NCBI RefSeq assembly: GCF_031886125.1
Contig: NZ_CP119391.1
Location: 868,001 to 932,000, forward strand
Origin: Halomonas piscis
GTDB taxonomy: Bacteria; Pseudomonadota; Gammaproteobacteria; Pseudomonadales; Halomonadaceae
Reading direction: 5' to 3'
DNA length: 64,000 bases
Shown here: one piece after another, positions 9,720-20,419 of the stretch
Numbering within the stretch: the stretch's first letter is position 1
Layout of the letters: each line of letters opens with the position of its first letter
Made by a program: the position numbers and the translations under genes
The notes under the pieces: model-generated
Seen by the model: the letters and a program-made list of their open reading frames with translations, nothing else
What the model was told of the DNA's origin: nothing
Database searches by the model: none

Positions 9720-10514
9720 ATGAATCCGATGGTTCAGTTCACGCTGCGCGCCACGCGCAAGGCCGCCGATCAGTTTTTACGTATTCGCGAGCGGATTGAA
9801 AACGCTCACGACGAAGCCAATCTCGAGCGCCTGCTGACGGACGCCGCCGGCAAGGCCGAGGCCATCATTGTCCAGCAGCTCGAGCGCGGCTATCCCGAGC
9901 ACGGCGTCGTCGGGCGCTTTACCTCGCACCGCGAGGGGGAAGGCGAAGGGCGGGATACCGTCTGGCACATCGAGCCGCTGCACGGCTATTCCAGCCTTTC
10001 GGTCGCCGGGGATAACTTCGCGATCTCGGCGGTCTGCCGGGTGAAAGGTCGGCCGGAGCACGCGGTGATCATCTGCCCCTTCGCCGACGACGAGTATCTG
10101 GCCACCCGGGGCGGCGGCGCCCAGCACAACGGCAAGCGCATGCGCGTGAGCAAGCCCAGTGCGGTGGCCGGCACGCGCACGGCGCTGAGCCTGCCGCCGG
10201 CCTGGCTGCGTCGTCGCCACCTGCCTGCCTACCTGACGCTAACCCAGCAGCTGGGTCCGAGCGTGGATACCCTGATCGCCCGCGGCAGCGGCCTGCTGGA
10301 CATCTGCGAAGTGGCCAGCGGACGCGTGGACAGCGCCTTTGTGGCGGGCCTTGAAGAGCAGGACCTGTATGCCGGCACGCTGCTGCTGAAGGAAGCCGGC
10401 GCGCTCATCGGCACTCCGGACGGCCAGCCCGCCGTCAAGCCCGAAAGCGTACTGATGGCCGCCGGGCCGCGGCTCTACAAGGCCCTGGTCAAGCAGCTGA
10501 CGCCGCACTTTTAA
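9720..10514 (+). CDS. suhB: SuhB/inositol-monophosphatase homologue with degenerate active site
   Basis: 264 residues aligning end to end with SuhB (start MNPMVQFTLRATRKAADQFL, similar to E. coli MHPMLNIAVRAARKAG). Its position divergent from trmJ is that of suhB. The catalytic metal-site residues are mostly lost. The canonical DPLDGTTNF is EPLHGYSSL (residues 85-93); the acidic ITEESGE region reads VGRFTSHRE; and the N-terminal DFVTNVD segment reads ERLLTDAA. The later Asp (in LEEQDLYAG, residue 215) remains. Known SuhB also works non-enzymatically in the NusA/B/E/G rRNA antitermination complex, so I infer a non-catalytic role. Confidence 0.85.
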   Translation: MNPMVQFTLRATRKAADQFLRIRERIENAHDEANLERLLTDAAGKAEAIIVQQLERGYPEHGVVGRFTSHREGEGEGRDTVWHIEPLHGYSSLSVAGDNFAISAVCRVKGRPEHAVIICPFADDEYLATRGGGAQHNGKRMRVSKPSAVAGTRTALSLPPAWLRRRHLPAYLTLTQQLGPSVDTLIARGSGLLDICEVASGRVDSAFVAGLEEQDLYAGTLLLKEAGALIGTPDGQPAVKPESVLMAAGPRLYKALVKQLTPHF

Positions 10515-10535
10515 AGGCTCGATATACGGTCTGTT

Positions 10536-10625
10536 GTGGGAGCACCCGGAGGGCTGACATAAACGGACTTCAGTCCGCGAAAGCACTGCCCGGCACAGCA
10601 TTCGCACAATAAATTGTGCTCCCAC
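10536..10625. repeat. REP/BIME-like inverted-repeat element
   Basis: A 90-base imperfect cruciform-like unit downstream of suhB. Perfect outer arms GTGGGAGCAC (10536-10545) and GTGCTCCCAC (10616-10625) flank an inner palindrome CGGACT-TC-AGTCCG (10564-10577). GTGGGAGC plus a 'GGACT...AGTCCGCGAA' core is like REP sequences of Pseudomonas and Halomonas. Only one copy is in the window. Confidence 0.6.
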
Positions 10626-10645
10626 CCGGTCAGATATTTCAATGC

Positions 10646-10681
10646 AAAAAACGCCCCTTCGAGAGACTCGAAGGGGCGTTT
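10646..10681 (-). terminator. Intrinsic terminator of the secDF unit
   Basis: Fourteen-base-pair stem AACGCCCCTTCGAG / CTCGAAGGGGCGTT (10650-10663 with 10667-10680), loop AGA. The minus strand runs into six T, so it terminates transcription leaving secF. The plus side has only GTTT and would be weaker for suhB. Confidence 0.85.
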
Positions 10682-10714
10682 GCGTATGCAGCGACGGCTA
10701 AAAAGCAAGGCTAC

Positions 10715-11647
10715 CTAGGGCAGCTCCTCTTCCTCGTCGTCCTGGGTTTTCTGCGGCGGAATCAGATCTTCGCGGTTAAGCCTGAGCGGAATCAGCAGCG
10801 CCCCGGAAATGTAGACCGAGGAGAAGGTGCCCACCACGATGCCGATGAGCAGGGCAATGGCGAAGTTCTCGATCATGTCGCCGCCGAGAAACAGCAGGGC
10901 GAGCAGTACCAGCAGGGTAGTGCCCGACGTCGCCAGCGTCCGCGACAGCGTGGCGTTGATCGCTTCGTTGAAGATCTGCGCCATGTCGGTGATCTGGGAC
11001 TTGCGGATGGTCTCGCGGATGCGGTCGTAGACCACGATGGTGTCGTTCAGCGAGTAGCCGATGACCGCCAGTACAGCCGCCAGCACCGTCAGGTCAAACT
11101 CCAGCCCGAACAGCGCAAACACGCCGATAACCACCACCACGTCGTGCATCAGGGCAAACAGCGCGCCGACGGCAAACTTGTACTGAAAGCGCAGCGCCAC
11201 GTAGAGCATGACCACGCCCAGCGCCACCAGCATGCCAAGGCCGCTCTGGTCGCGCAGCTGGTCGCCCACCTGGGCGCCGACGAATTCGGCGCGCACCAGG
11301 TCGACATTGGCGCCGCTGTCGCGAAGCAGGGTGACGATATCGTTACCCACTTCGGCATCAAAGGCCTGTTTCAGGCGGATCAGCACCTCGGTGGAGGCAC
11401 CGAAGGTCTGCACGGCGACGTCCTCGAAGCCGTTTTGCTCGAGCGTCTGGCGAATGCCGTCAAGCGCCGGAGCGCTTTGGTAGCGCACCTCGATCAGGGT
11501 GCCGCCGGTAAAGTCCAGCCCCAGGTTGAGCTGCTGGGTGAACAGGGCGCCAATCGACACCAGCAGCAGGATGCCGGAGAGGATGAACGCCCAGCGGCGC
11601 CCTCCCATGAAGTCGATTTGCCGGTTTGTCAGGGATTTCATTACCAC
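10715..11647 (-). CDS. secF: Protein translocase subunit SecF
   Basis: 310-residue inner-membrane RND-type subunit that works with SecD to use proton motive force in late protein export. There are six predicted transmembrane segments: the first near residues 18-38, then a periplasmic domain, then five helices from about 130 to 290. Motifs include GLDFTGGTLIEVRY and the conserved GYSLNDTIVVYDRIRE. The C-terminus is acidic (DDEEEELP). It is 41 nt downstream of secD in a yajC-secD-secF unit. Confidence 0.96.
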   Translation of the reverse strand: MVMKSLTNRQIDFMGGRRWAFILSGILLLVSIGALFTQQLNLGLDFTGGTLIEVRYQSAPALDGIRQTLEQNGFEDVAVQTFGASTEVLIRLKQAFDAEVGNDIVTLLRDSGANVDLVRAEFVGAQVGDQLRDQSGLGMLVALGVVMLYVALRFQYKFAVGALFALMHDVVVVIGVFALFGLEFDLTVLAAVLAVIGYSLNDTIVVYDRIRETIRKSQITDMAQIFNEAINATLSRTLATSGTTLLVLLALLFLGGDMIENFAIALLIGIVVGTFSSVYISGALLIPLRLNREDLIPPQKTQDDEEEELP

Positions 11648-11688
11648 CTCTTAAGTCTGTGCTGTGCGCCGGGCGTCAGAGCCGGGGT

Positions 11689-13542
11689 TTAAATCCAGAG
11701 CTTTTTCACCGGCTTGCCGCCGTAGGTCAGGTTGACCATGGCGCGGGTGACCAGCAGCGCGGTGAACATGGAGCTCAGAATGCCGATGGACAGCGTGACG
11801 GCAAAACCCTTTACCGGCCCGGTGCCGATCGAAAACAGAATGATCGCCACCAGCAGCGTGGTGATGTTGGCATCGATGATCGAGGTGAAGGCGCGCTCGT
11901 AGCCGGCGTGGATCGCCTGCTGGACGGAAAGCCCGTGCCGCAGCTCTTCGCGAATGCGCTCGAAGATCAGCACGTTGGCATCCACTGCCATCCCCAGGGT
12001 AAGCACGATACCGGCAATGCCGGGAAGCGTCAGCGTCGCGCCCAAAAGCGACATGACCGCCACCAGCAGCGTCAGGTTGAACGCCAGGGCAAGGTTGGCA
12101 AATAGCCCGAATACCTTGTAACGCAGCAGCATGAAGGCGACGACCAGCAAGAGGCCCAGCTCGACCGAGAGCAGGCCGCGCTCGATGTTTTTCTGCCCCA
12201 GGCTCGGGCCGATGGTGCGCTCCTGGGCAAAGTAGATGGGCGCGGCCAGCGACCCCGAGCGCAGCAGCAGGGCAAGCTCCGCGGACTCCGAGGACGACTC
12301 CAGCCCGGTAATGCGAAAGCTGTTGCCAAAGGCGCTCTGGATGGTGGCCAGGCTGATGATGCCGCGCTCGACGTAGGGATCGCGGACCGTTTTGGTTTCT
12401 CCGGTTTCCGGGTCGGTGACTTCGCGGTCCCGGCTTTTGTGCTCGATGAACACCACCGCCATGTTGCGGCCGATGTTGGCCCGGGTGGCGCGGTTCATCA
12501 GCGTGCCGCCGGTGCCGTCGAGGTTGATGCTGACCTGGGGGCCGCCGTTTTCGTCAAAGCTCTGGCTGGCGCTGGAAACGCTGTCGCCGCTGATGATCAC
12601 GTCGCGCAGCACCGTGGCTTCGCGCTCGGGGTTGCTGCGAAAGGCGATGGTTTCGGTTTCGCGTTCCGGGGTATCGGAGCGCGCCTCCAGGCGGAATTCC
12701 AGGTTGGCCGTGGCGCCGACGATGCGCTTGGCCGCCGTGGTGTCCTGGACCCCGGGCAGCTCCACGACGATGCGGTTGGGCCCCTGGCGCTGGACCTTGG
12801 GCTCGGCCACGCCCAGCTCGTTGACGCGGTTGCGCAGCGTCGTGAGGTTCTGGTTGATGGCGTAGTCCTGAATCTCGCTGACCTTCTGGTCGGTGAGCGT
12901 CATGACAAGCGTCGCGCCTCGGCCGTCGCCTTCGCTTTGGTAGTCGAAGTCGGGAAACTCCCGGCTGATCAGCCGGCGGGCGTCGTCGCGGTCCTCGGCG
13001 CTGGCAAACTCCAGCGACAGCGAGCGATCGTCGATCTCGGTGTTGCGGTAGCGGATGCGTTCGTCGCGCAAAAGTTCGCGCATGGCGCTGGCGTTGACTT
13101 CCAGGCGCTGGGTAAGGGCCGCGTCCATGTCGACTTCGAGCAGAAAGTGAACGCCGCCGCGCAGGTCAAGCCCCAGCGTCATCGGCGAGGCGTTGAAAGC
13201 CTTGAGCCAGCCAGGCGTGGCCTCGGCGAGGTTGAGCGCCACGGTGACATCGTCGTCATCCAGGGTGTCGTTGATGAGATCCCGGGCGCGCAGCTGGTCG
13301 TCGGCGTTGTTCAGCCGCAAGAGCCACTGGCCGTCCTGCTGCTCGGTACGCTTGACGGCGATATCGTTGTCTTGCAGGACGTCGGTGACGCGGTCGCGCT
13401 GTCTTTCGCTCAGCGCGCTGCCCTGGGTGCTGATCTGGACGGCGGGATCTGCGGGGAACAGGTTGGGAAGCGAGTAGATCAGTCCGGTCACCAACACGAC
13501 CAGAATGAGCAGATACTTCCACAGGGGATAACGGTTGAGCAT
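11689..13542 (-). CDS. secD: Protein translocase subunit SecD
   Basis: 617 residues, membrane subunit of the SecDF-YajC export motor. One N-terminal helix (LWKYLLILVVLVTGLIYSLP) is followed by the large periplasmic P1 domain with GLDLRGGVHFLLEVD, and then five C-terminal helices from about residue 450 with GMAVDANVLIFERIREEL, where the proton-path Asp and Arg lie. Length is that of E. coli SecD (615). Confidence 0.97.
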   Translation of the reverse strand: MLNRYPLWKYLLILVVLVTGLIYSLPNLFPADPAVQISTQGSALSERQRDRVTDVLQDNDIAVKRTEQQDGQWLLRLNNADDQLRARDLINDTLDDDDVTVALNLAEATPGWLKAFNASPMTLGLDLRGGVHFLLEVDMDAALTQRLEVNASAMRELLRDERIRYRNTEIDDRSLSLEFASAEDRDDARRLISREFPDFDYQSEGDGRGATLVMTLTDQKVSEIQDYAINQNLTTLRNRVNELGVAEPKVQRQGPNRIVVELPGVQDTTAAKRIVGATANLEFRLEARSDTPERETETIAFRSNPEREATVLRDVIISGDSVSSASQSFDENGGPQVSINLDGTGGTLMNRATRANIGRNMAVVFIEHKSRDREVTDPETGETKTVRDPYVERGIISLATIQSAFGNSFRITGLESSSESAELALLLRSGSLAAPIYFAQERTIGPSLGQKNIERGLLSVELGLLLVVAFMLLRYKVFGLFANLALAFNLTLLVAVMSLLGATLTLPGIAGIVLTLGMAVDANVLIFERIREELRHGLSVQQAIHAGYERAFTSIIDANITTLLVAIILFSIGTGPVKGFAVTLSIGILSSMFTALLVTRAMVNLTYGGKPVKKLWI

Positions 13543-13670
13543 GTAAGCCCTGCCTTGAATAACAAACGGAGCGCTGCGCGCCGTGGGTCAGCGCGCAGCA
13601 AGGCGTGTCATCGTTCACCGTGGCATCCCTGCCGGTGCTGGCTGGCGGCGTCCGGCAGGGCAGAAGCGGA

Positions 13671-14003
13671 TCAGATGGACTTGATGGTGCCCTTGGGCAG
13701 CACGGCGGCCACGGCGCTTTTCTGCACGTTGACCGTGGTGCCGTCGGCCACTTCCATGCTCAGAAACTCGTCGCTGATTTTGGTGACGCGCCCGACCAGG
13801 CCGCCGCCGATGACGATTTCGTCCCCCTTTTCCAGGTTGGCGATCAGCTGTTTGTGCTGCTTGGCGCGCTTGGCCTGGGGGCGCCACAGCAGGAAGTAGA
13901 AGATCACCACAAAACCGACCAGCATGACGATCTGGGCGATGCCGCCGCCGGCAGCGCCGCCGGCGTCCTGGGCGTGGGCTTGGGAAATGAGAAGATCCAG
14001 CAT
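13671..14003 (-). CDS. yajC: Preprotein translocase accessory subunit YajC
   Basis: 110-residue single-pass protein of the SecDF-YajC complex. One transmembrane helix (about residues 23-42, IVMLVGFVVIFYFLLWRPQ) is followed by the conserved RPQAKRAKQHKQLIANLEKGDEI block and a small beta domain. The start has AGGAG upstream. It lies between tgt and secD, the universal gammaproteobacterial order. Confidence 0.95.
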   Translation of the reverse strand: MLDLLISQAHAQDAGGAAGGGIAQIVMLVGFVVIFYFLLWRPQAKRAKQHKQLIANLEKGDEIVIGGGLVGRVTKISDEFLSMEVADGTTVNVQKSAVAAVLPKGTIKSI

Positions 14004-14113
14004 TCAAAGCACTCCTAGGTTGACAAGCAAAGTGGGCGAGCAAAAAGCGTTTACCTGGTCTGAACACAGGCAGGTGAAATCGTTGTACGAGAACGGCGTG
14101 CCACCGACGGCGG

Positions 14114-15277
<1,164 letters not shown>

Positions 15278-15303
15278 TCAGGAACAGGGCGAAAAGCGCG
15301 GGG

Positions 15304-16335
15304 TCAGGGAGCGCGTCGGGTCAGCAGCATGGCGTCGCCGTAGCTGAAAAACGCGTAGCGCTCGGCCACCGCGGCGCGGTAGGCGGCAAGCGTGTTGTCA
15401 TGGCCGATAAACGCCGCGACCAGCATCAGAAGCGTCGACTCCGGCAGGTGGAAGTTGGTAATCAGCGCGTCCACGCAGCGCCACCGGTAGCCCGGGTAGA
15501 TAAAGATGTCGGTGTCGCCGCGGTAGGGCGCAAGAGTGCCGTCGGCGGCGCCGGCGGTTTCCAGGCAGCGCACGGCGGTCGTGCCCACGGCGATCACGCG
15601 CCGGCCGGCGGCGCGGGCGGCGTTGACCCTGGCACAGGCGGTTTCGTCCACCTCGAGCCATTCGCTGTGCATGTGGTGGTCGCGGATGTCGTCGGCGCGC
15701 ACCGGCTGAAAGGTGCCCGCGCCCACGTGGAGGGTGACAAAGGCGCTTTCCACGCCCTTTTCGGCGAGCGCATCCAGCAGCGGCCGGTCAAAGTGCAGCC
15801 CGGCAGTGGGGGCGGCCACCGCGCCGTCGTGACGGGCGTAGACCGTCTGGTAGCGTTCGCGGTCGCTCCACTCGTCTTCCCGGGTAATGTAGGGCGGCAG
15901 CGGCATGTGGCCGTGGCGCTCGAGCAGCTCGATCATCGGCGTCTCGCCTGAAAAACGCAGCTCGAAAAGGGCTTCTCGGCGAGCCTCCACCACGGCGCGA
16001 ACGCCGCCTTCAAAGACGATCTCGGTGCCGGGCCTGGGCGCTTTGCTAGCGCGCAGGTGGGCAAGCCCCCGGTGGGCGTCCAGCGGGCGCTCCAGCAGCA
16101 TTTCCACCCGCCCGCCGCTGGTCTTGTGGCCGTGCAGCCGGGCGGGAATCACCCGGGTGTCGTTGAAGACCAGCAGGTCGCCGGGCTCGAGCATGCCGAG
16201 AAGCTCGGGAAAGCGGCGATGCTCGAGCCAGCCGTCGTCGTCGGCGCACAGCAGGCGGCAGTCGCTGCGCTGCTCGGACGGGTAGCGGGCAATCAGCTCC
16301 TCGGGGAGCTCGTAGGCGAAGTCGGCACGCTGCAT
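15304..16335 (-). CDS. queA: S-adenosylmethionine:tRNA ribosyltransferase-isomerase
   Basis: Adds the ribosyl moiety of SAM to preQ1-tRNA to form epoxyqueuosine. The 343-residue protein begins [20 protein letters not shown], the usual QueA start. Conserved blocks are [30 protein letters not shown], and [12 protein letters not shown]. The frame is open 26 codons further upstream, but the family start is at 16335. It is followed by tgt. Confidence 0.95.
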   Translation of the reverse strand: MQRADFAYELPEELIARYPSEQRSDCRLLCADDDGWLEHRRFPELLGMLEPGDLLVFNDTRVIPARLHGHKTSGGRVEMLLERPLDAHRGLAHLRASKAPRPGTEIVFEGGVRAVVEARREALFELRFSGETPMIELLERHGHMPLPPYITREDEWSDRERYQTVYARHDGAVAAPTAGLHFDRPLLDALAEKGVESAFVTLHVGAGTFQPVRADDIRDHHMHSEWLEVDETACARVNAARAAGRRVIAVGTTAVRCLETAGAADGTLAPYRGDTDIFIYPGYRWRCVDALITNFHLPESTLLMLVAAFIGHDNTLAAYRAAVAERYAFFSYGDAMLLTRRAP

Positions 16336-16428
16336 GGCAAGGCTCGCGTAGAGTCCGGGGCGGGCCCGGAGGGGATAAAAAACGGCGCACAGGATAGCGC
16401 GTTGGCGCGCCAAAGTCAGGCGTTACAA

Positions 16429-16456
16429 TTGACGCCAAACCCGTGAACCGTATAAT
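16429..16456 (+). promoter_or_regulatory. Sigma-70-type promoter of tRNA-Leu
   Basis: TTGACG (16429-16434) and a perfect TATAAT (16451-16456) with a 16-bp spacer, 11 bases before the tRNA gene. Confidence 0.8.
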
Positions 16457-16467
16457 GCACGCCTGTT

Positions 16468-16554
16468 GCCGGTGTGGCGGAATGGGTAGACGCAGTGGAT
16501 TCAAAATCCGCCGCCCTCACGGGCGTGCCGGTTCGAGTCCGGCCACCGGCACCA
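16468..16554 (+). tRNA. leuX: tRNA-Leu(CAA)
   Basis: An 87-nt class II tRNA with encoded CCA. The acceptor arm is GCCGGTG/CACCGGC. The anticodon loop TCAAAAT gives anticodon CAA. There is a long variable arm (CCCTCACGGG region) and a T arm GGTTCGAGTCC. Sequence is close to E. coli leuX. A strong promoter precedes it and an intrinsic terminator follows. No integrase sits next to this tRNA. Confidence 0.95.
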
Positions 16555-16570
16555 TCGAATACGAGAGAAG

Positions 16571-16598
16571 GCCCGATGCTGATGCGTCGGGCTTTTTT
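16571..16598 (+). terminator. Intrinsic terminator after tRNA-Leu
   Basis: Stem GCCCGA / TCGGGC with a 10-base apical part, followed by six T. It ends the single-gene tRNA unit before the convergent hexR. Confidence 0.8.
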
Positions 16599-16627
16599 GT
16601 GGGCAATATCCCACTCCCGGCGGGCCA

Positions 16628-17494
16628 TTAGGCATCGCTGTGTTTTTCTACCGGAAAGCGGGTGTCGCGCAGGCTGTCCTTGATCTTTTTCAGGTGGGGG
16701 AGAAAGTCTTCGCCCCGGCGCAGGGTGACCCCGGTGGCCAGGGTATCCACCAGCGCCAGCTGAATTATCCGCGAAGTCATGGGCATATAGTGGTCGGTGT
16801 CTTCGGGGGTGACGACTTCGAGCACGGCGCTGCACTCCCGGGTCAGCGGCGAGTCCGGCGCGGTGATGCCGAGCACCACGGCGCCGGCCTCGCGGGCAAC
16901 CCGTGCAATGTCGACAAGCTCCCGGGTGCGCCCGGTGTAGGAAATCACCACCACCACGTCGCCGGTGTGGCAGGCGGCGGCAATCATCCGCTGCATGAGC
17001 ACGTCCACATAGGCCATGACCGGCAGGTTGAAGCGGAAAAACTTGTGCTGGGCGTCCTGGGCGACGGCGCCGGAAGCGCCGAGGCCGAAAAAGTGGATCT
17101 GCTTGGCCTGGGTCAGATAGTCCACCATGCGCTCCACGGCGTCCATGTCGATGCTCCGGCGGGCTTCGTCCAGGGCGGCAATGGTGGCGCCGAAAATCTT
17201 GCTGGTGTATTGGCTGGCGCTGTCGCCGGGCTCTACCGCTCGGGTGACATAGGGCGTGCCGCCGGCGAGGCTCTGGGCCAGCTGGATCTTGAAGTCGGGG
17301 TAGCCCTTGGCGTCGAAGTTGCGGCAGAAGCGGTTGACCGTGGGCTCGCTGACCCCGGCGGCCTGGGCGAGGCTGGCAATGCTCAGGCTGGTGGCGGCGG
17401 TGGGGTCGTCGAGAATCACGCAGGCAACCTTGCGCTCCGAGCGGTTGAGGTCTTCCTGGCGCTGGCGCAGGCGGTCAAGCAGGTCGTGGGCCAT
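16628..17494 (-). CDS. hexR: RpiR-family regulator HexR
   Basis: 288-residue repressor that in pseudomonads and relatives controls glucose and Entner-Doudoroff genes (zwf, edd, gap) in response to KDPG. The N-terminal HTH_6 domain ([21 protein letters not shown]) is followed by a SIS sugar-phosphate-binding domain (about residues 120-260; [34 protein letters not shown]). The start ATG at 17494 has GGAG upstream. No metabolic target is adjacent, so regulation in trans is assumed. HexR is the best family match by sequence; another RpiR member is less likely. Confidence 0.85.
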   Translation of the reverse strand: MAHDLLDRLRQRQEDLNRSERKVACVILDDPTAATSLSIASLAQAAGVSEPTVNRFCRNFDAKGYPDFKIQLAQSLAGGTPYVTRAVEPGDSASQYTSKIFGATIAALDEARRSIDMDAVERMVDYLTQAKQIHFFGLGASGAVAQDAQHKFFRFNLPVMAYVDVLMQRMIAAACHTGDVVVVISYTGRTRELVDIARVAREAGAVVLGITAPDSPLTRECSAVLEVVTPEDTDHYMPMTSRIIQLALVDTLATGVTLRRGEDFLPHLKKIKDSLRDTRFPVEKHSDA

Positions 17495-17757
17495 CAGAGT
17501 CTCCGTGGACGGGGGCAAGCGGGGCGCGACGCGTCTGCCCGGCGGCGGTAGCACAAGGGCGGTTGGGCGCGTGAGCTATCCGGATGATACCGGAATAGCG
17601 CCTGCCGGCTTAAGCCTTGCGCGCCGGGTGCAGATAAATTATCCGCCGACGGCGTGGCCGCCTGCGCGGGGATGATGGCATAATGCCCCGATTTGAGGCC
17701 GGCAGCGCCCGGCTTTGCAAGGCCTCTTCTGACAGCTTTCCAATACAGGCGTAGGCG

Positions 17758-18066
17758 GTGACTAGCGAAACTCGAAAATGGCCGGTGCACAGGTGGCTCG
17801 TGCTGGGGCTCTGTGCCCTGCTGGCGCTGCTGCAGTACAAGCTGTGGCTGGGGCGCGGCGGGGTGCAGGAGCTGCACCAGGTGCAGGGGCGGGTGGCGGC
17901 CCAAGAAGCCGTCAACGCCCCCATGCGCGAGCGCAACGACCGGCTGGCGGCCGAGGTCAGGGACCTCAAGACCGGCCTTGACGCCGTGGAAGAAAGGGCC
18001 CGAAGCGATATGGGCATGGTGCGCGCCGACGAGCAGTTCTTCTGGGTGCCCGGAGCAGAGCCGTGA
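17758..18066 (+). CDS. ftsB: Cell division protein FtsB
   Basis: 102-residue bitopic divisome protein of the FtsQBL complex. A short cytoplasmic tail, one transmembrane helix (about residues 12-29, RWLVLGLCALLALLQYKLW) and a coiled coil (about 33-82) are followed by the conserved ARSDMGMVRADEQFFWV. The start is a GTG. Its stop overlaps the ispD start by 4 nt (GTGA), the usual ftsB-ispD coupling. Confidence 0.92.
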   Translation: MTSETRKWPVHRWLVLGLCALLALLQYKLWLGRGGVQELHQVQGRVAAQEAVNAPMRERNDRLAAEVRDLKTGLDAVEERARSDMGMVRADEQFFWVPGAEP

Positions 18067-18752
18067 GCCGGACGACCTGGCTTGTGGTGCCCGCTGCCGG
18101 TCAGGGACGGCGCATGGGCGGCGATCGCCCCAAGCAGTATCTGTCGCTTGCCGGCGAGGCGCTGCTCGCGCGCACCCTTGGCCGCCTGTATCAGGCGCTG
18201 CCCGACGCGCACCTGGCGCTGTGCCTGGACGACGGCGATCGCTGGTTTCGGCCCGAGTGGGTGCCGTTTGCCCGCTGGCGGCGAGTCACGGGAGGCGCCG
18301 AGCGCATGGACAGCGTGCTTGGCGCGCTGCGCGCCGTTCCCGCCGCCGACGGCGATACGGTGCTGGTGCACGACGTTGCTCGGCCCTGCGTGATGCCTGA
18401 TGACGTCCGCGCGCTGGCCGACGCGGCGGCGAAGAGTGCGGACGGAGCGCTGCTGGCCATGCCGGTAGCCGATACCATGAAGCGCGCCACGCCCGAGGGC
18501 ACCTGCGCGCATACCGAACCCCGCGATGGTTTGTGGCACGCGCTGACGCCCCAGGGATTTCGCTACGGGCTGCTGCGCCGAGCGCTGGAGCACTCGCTTG
18601 CCGGCGGCGCGGCGGTCACCGACGAGGCCTCGGCGGTAGAGGCGCTGGGAAAAAGGCCCCGGCTGGTGAGCGGGCGGCGGGACAACCTCAAGGTGACTCA
18701 CCCGGACGACCTGGCGCTGGCCACCGCTATCCTGGCGGCCCAGGAAGCCTGA
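18063..18752 (+). CDS. ispD: 2-C-methyl-D-erythritol 4-phosphate cytidylyltransferase
   Basis: MEP pathway enzyme making CDP-ME. The nucleotide-binding start is [28 protein letters not shown] and the [15 protein letters not shown] block follow, with a C-terminal segment [19 protein letters not shown]. The start codon is GTG, translationally coupled to ftsB. Length (229) is normal. Confidence 0.96.
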   Translation: MSRTTWLVVPAAGQGRRMGGDRPKQYLSLAGEALLARTLGRLYQALPDAHLALCLDDGDRWFRPEWVPFARWRRVTGGAERMDSVLGALRAVPAADGDTVLVHDVARPCVMPDDVRALADAAAKSADGALLAMPVADTMKRATPEGTCAHTEPRDGLWHALTPQGFRYGLLRRALEHSLAGGAAVTDEASAVEALGKRPRLVSGRRDNLKVTHPDDLALATAILAAQEA

Positions 18753-18817
18753 CGGTAAACAGGCCCTGCCGCCTCTGCCGTCGGTTAACAGAAACGTTTT
18801 GCTATCAGGAGGTTGCC

Positions 18818-19297
18818 ATGCGCATCGGCCACGGCTTTGATGTCCACCGCTTGGGTCCCGGCGATCACGTGATGATTGGCGGCGTCAGGCTGCCCTTCGC
18901 GCACGGGTTTGTCGCCCACTCCGACGGCGACGTGCTGCTGCACGCGCTGTGCGATGCGCTGCTGGGCGCCTGCGCGCTGGGCGATATCGGCCGCCATTTT
19001 CCCGATACCGATCCGGCCTGGAAGGGTGCCGACAGCCGCGACCTGCTGCGCCGAGTGCTGGCGCTGGTCGAGGGCGAAGGCTTCGCGCCGGTCAACCTGG
19101 ACGCCACGCTGATGGCCCAGGCGCCAACAATGGCGCCGCACATCGACGCCATGCGCGAGACCATCGCCGACGACCTTCAGCTTTCGCTGGGCCAGGTCAA
19201 CGTCAAGGCCACGACCACCGAGCGGCTGGGCTTTACCGGCCGCGGCGAAGGCATCGCCGCCGAGGCGGTGGTGCTGCTGGCGCGGCGCGGCTCATGA
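18818..19297 (+). CDS. ispF: 2-C-methyl-D-erythritol 2,4-cyclodiphosphate synthase
   Basis: 159-residue trimeric MEP enzyme that cyclises CDP-MEP. Metal ligands are in GHGFDVHRL, and the motif [24 protein letters not shown] includes the third ligand His. The C-terminal block is [20 protein letters not shown] strong AGGAGG precedes the ATG. The stop overlaps the truD start (ATGA). Confidence 0.97.
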   Translation: MRIGHGFDVHRLGPGDHVMIGGVRLPFAHGFVAHSDGDVLLHALCDALLGACALGDIGRHFPDTDPAWKGADSRDLLRRVLALVEGEGFAPVNLDATLMAQAPTMAPHIDAMRETIADDLQLSLGQVNVKATTTERLGFTGRGEGIAAEAVVLLARRGS

Positions 19298-20370
19298 GCC
19301 CGGAGCCTGGCTGGGCGCGCTGTCTGGACGCCGCCTTCGGCCCGCCGCTGCCCGGCGAGTACCGCGCCGCGCCGGAGGACTTCCTCGTCGACGAGGAGCT
19401 CGACTTTGCGCCGGAAGGCCGCGGCGAGCATCTCTGGCTGCGTATCGAAAAGCGCGAGCAAACCACGCTTGACGTGGTCAGAACGCTTTCGCGGCTGTGC
19501 GGCGTCACGCCGCGCGAAGTGGGCTACTCGGGAATGAAGGACCGCTTTGCCGTCACCCGCCAGTGGCTCAGCGTTCACCTGCCCGGCCGGGACGCCCCGG
19601 AGATGCTGGAGACGCGGCTCAGCGCGCTTGGCATTGCGGTGCTGGAACAGGGGCGCCATCCGCGCAAGCTCAAGCGCGGCGTGCACCGCGCCAACCGCTT
19701 TGCCCTGCGCGTGGGCGGCGAGGCCGTTGACGCCGAAAGCTTCAGCGCACGCTGGCAGGCGCTGTGCGAGGGCGGCGTGCCCAACTATTTCGGCCCCCAG
19801 CGGTTCGGTGCCCAAGGGCGCAACCTTCAGCGGGCCCGGGCGCTGCTGGCCCGGGGCTGGCGCAAGCGCGACGATCGCCAGGGCATGCTGCTGTCCAGCG
19901 CGCGCAGCTTTCTTTTCAACGAACTGCTGAGCGCGCGGCTGACGGCGGGCTGCTGGGCAATGCCGCTGGCCGGCGATACGCTGATGCTCGACGGTACCCA
20001 AAGCCTGTTTGCCGTGGAGTGCGTGGATGCCGCGATCAAGCGCCGCGCCGCCGAGCTTGATCTGCACCCCATCGGGCCGCTGTGGGGCCAGGGCGAGGGC
20101 GAGAGCAGGGGGGAGGTGGAATCCGCCGCGCCCGCACGGCGCTTCGAGCTGCGGCTGGAACAGGCGCATCCGGCGCTGTGTGAAGGCATCGAGCGGGCCG
20201 GGGCCAAAAGCGCCTGGCGGGCGCTGCGCTTGCGTCTGGGCACGCCCGAGCTGACGCCGCTGGGTAGCGGCGCCAGGCTTGAGTTTTCGCTGCCCAGAGG
20301 CAGCTTCGCCACCGCCGTGCTGCGCGAGCTGCTCGCCCATGGGGATTTTGCCCCGTGGCCCGCGGCTTGA
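19294..20370 (+). CDS. truD: tRNA pseudouridine(13) synthase TruD
   Basis: 358 residues; isomerises U13 in tRNA-Glu. The signature [14 protein letters not shown] contains the catalytic Asp of TruD, and NYFGPQRFG and [15 protein letters not shown] are typical. It starts at the ATG overlapping the ispF stop; a much longer open frame upstream (to 18949) is only the shadow of ispF. In-order truD-surE-pcm-nlpD-rpoS is conserved. Confidence 0.94.
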   Translation: MSPEPGWARCLDAAFGPPLPGEYRAAPEDFLVDEELDFAPEGRGEHLWLRIEKREQTTLDVVRTLSRLCGVTPREVGYSGMKDRFAVTRQWLSVHLPGRDAPEMLETRLSALGIAVLEQGRHPRKLKRGVHRANRFALRVGGEAVDAESFSARWQALCEGGVPNYFGPQRFGAQGRNLQRARALLARGWRKRDDRQGMLLSSARSFLFNELLSARLTAGCWAMPLAGDTLMLDGTQSLFAVECVDAAIKRRAAELDLHPIGPLWGQGEGESRGEVESAAPARRFELRLEQAHPALCEGIERAGAKSAWRALRLRLGTPELTPLGSGARLEFSLPRGSFATAVLRELLAHGDFAPWPAA

Positions 20371-20419
20371 GACCGGGTATCAACGACACCCTGGCAGGTG
20401 AGGAACAAGGAGTGAGATC

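Noticed and set aside
16468..16554. tRNA-Leu as an island attachment site
   Set aside because: No integrase or direct repeat beside it; hexR and a normal terminator follow.
18949..19293. 473-residue form of TruD starting inside ispF
   Set aside because: The first 115 codons are an off-frame reading of ispF; TruD homology starts at the ATG overlapping the ispF stop.
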